Part shown: positions 63,881 through 64,000 of the stretch, piece after piece
Numbering within the stretch: position 1 is the first letter of the stretch
How the letters are laid out: each line of letters begins with the position of its first letter
NCBI RefSeq assembly: GCF_030271535.1
Contig: NZ_JASCXJ010000006.1
Coordinates: forward strand, 184,260-248,259
DNA: 64,000 bases
Source of the DNA: Nocardiopsis sp. ATB16-24
GTDB lineage: Bacteria > Actinomycetota > Actinomycetes > Streptosporangiales > Streptosporangiaceae
Reading direction: 5' to 3'
Notes under the pieces: generated by a model
What the model was told of the DNA's origin: nothing
The model's database searches: none
What the model saw: only the letters and a program-made list of their open reading frames with translations
Position numbers and translations under genes: made by a program

Positions 63881-64000
63881 ATGAGCACCAGGACGCGAAC
63901 CCGCCGCGCACCCGCCCGCGGCGGGAAGGGCACCACGAGGCCCGCGCCCCCCGGGCGCACGGCCACGACGCCGCCGGCGGCGCGCTCGCGCACCAGGGCG
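63881..64000 (+). CDS. Start of an FtsL/septum-formation-initiator-like gene (cut by window end)
   Basis: An ATG at 63881 with GGGAGA upstream opens a frame that runs off the window after 40 codons. The visible part is a basic, Arg/Pro/Ala-rich N-terminus (MSTRTRTRRAPARGGKGTT). In actinobacterial dcw clusters the gene after rsmH codes for a small single-pass division protein (FtsL-like) with such a basic cytoplasmic tail. The membrane helix would lie beyond the window, so the call rests on position. Confidence 0.7.
   Translation, partial: MSTRTRTRRAPARGGKGTTRPAPPGRTATTPPAARSRTRA

Overview
The window is high-GC (roughly 70%) chromosomal DNA from an actinobacterium. A conservon (sensor kinase, roadblock, DUF742, GTPase), a phosphatidylinositol-mannoside locus, an F420-type reductase, a helicase-degenerate PriA, DUF3040/DUF742/DUF574 proteins, frequent GTG/TTG starts and TANNNT -10 boxes all point that way. 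Product content and gene order fit a filamentous member such as Nocardiopsaceae; the genus is an inference. I see no rRNA, tRNA, CRISPR array, insertion sequence, integrase or phage gene.

Layout. 1-5.1 kb: conservon cvnA (5' end outside the window), cvnB, cvnC, cvnD. 5.2-6.9 kb: DUF885 metallopeptidase-like protein. 7.1-13.5 kb: HIT protein, PI-phosphate synthase, PIM acyltransferase, PimA, small membrane protein, pdxS, a decayed pdxT remnant, yebC. 13.6-16.0 kb (minus): an alpha/beta hydrolase whose nucleophile is Ala, and a DadA-like oxidoreductase. 16.4-23.1 kb: ruvC-ruvA-ruvB, yajC, apt, relA, without the secD-secF pair usually found after yajC. 23.1-26.7 kb (minus): F420-type reductase, glutaryl-CoA-dehydrogenase-like enzyme, CaiB/BaiF CoA-transferase, DUF3870. 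27.1-36.7 kb: DUF574 and DinB-like proteins, priA (minus), fmt, rsmB, two unknown genes (minus), rpe, PAP2 phosphatase. 36.8-40.2 kb: FMN riboswitch, ribE, ribBA, ribH, PH-domain protein. 40.2-47.9 kb: XdhC and MobA-like pair, aldose epimerase, a large Ser/Thr kinase, DUF2470, and a divergent yceI/marR pair. 47.9-56.8 kb: SseB-like, prepilin peptidase, aroC-aroK-aroB, efp-nusB, methyltransferase, dinB, DUF3040. 56.8-61.6 kb (minus): MoxR-DUF58-transglutaminase operon. 62.0-64.0 kb: start of the division/cell-wall (dcw) cluster with an MraZ-box promoter, mraZ, rsmH and the start of an ftsL-like gene.

Most of the window is core metabolism and information processing: shikimate pathway, riboflavin, PLP, Holliday-junction resolution, stringent response, translation initiation and elongation, and division control. 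The points most worth a second look are the pdxT remnant beside an intact pdxS, the Ser-to-Ala hydrolase, the missing secDF with a 34-bp perfect palindrome in its place, a hairpin between Shine-Dalgarno and start codon of ruvA, a set of genes whose -10 box lies 6-9 nt before the start codon (likely leaderless mRNAs), and the DUF3870-CaiB-GCDH operon. I found no clearly new multi-gene system.
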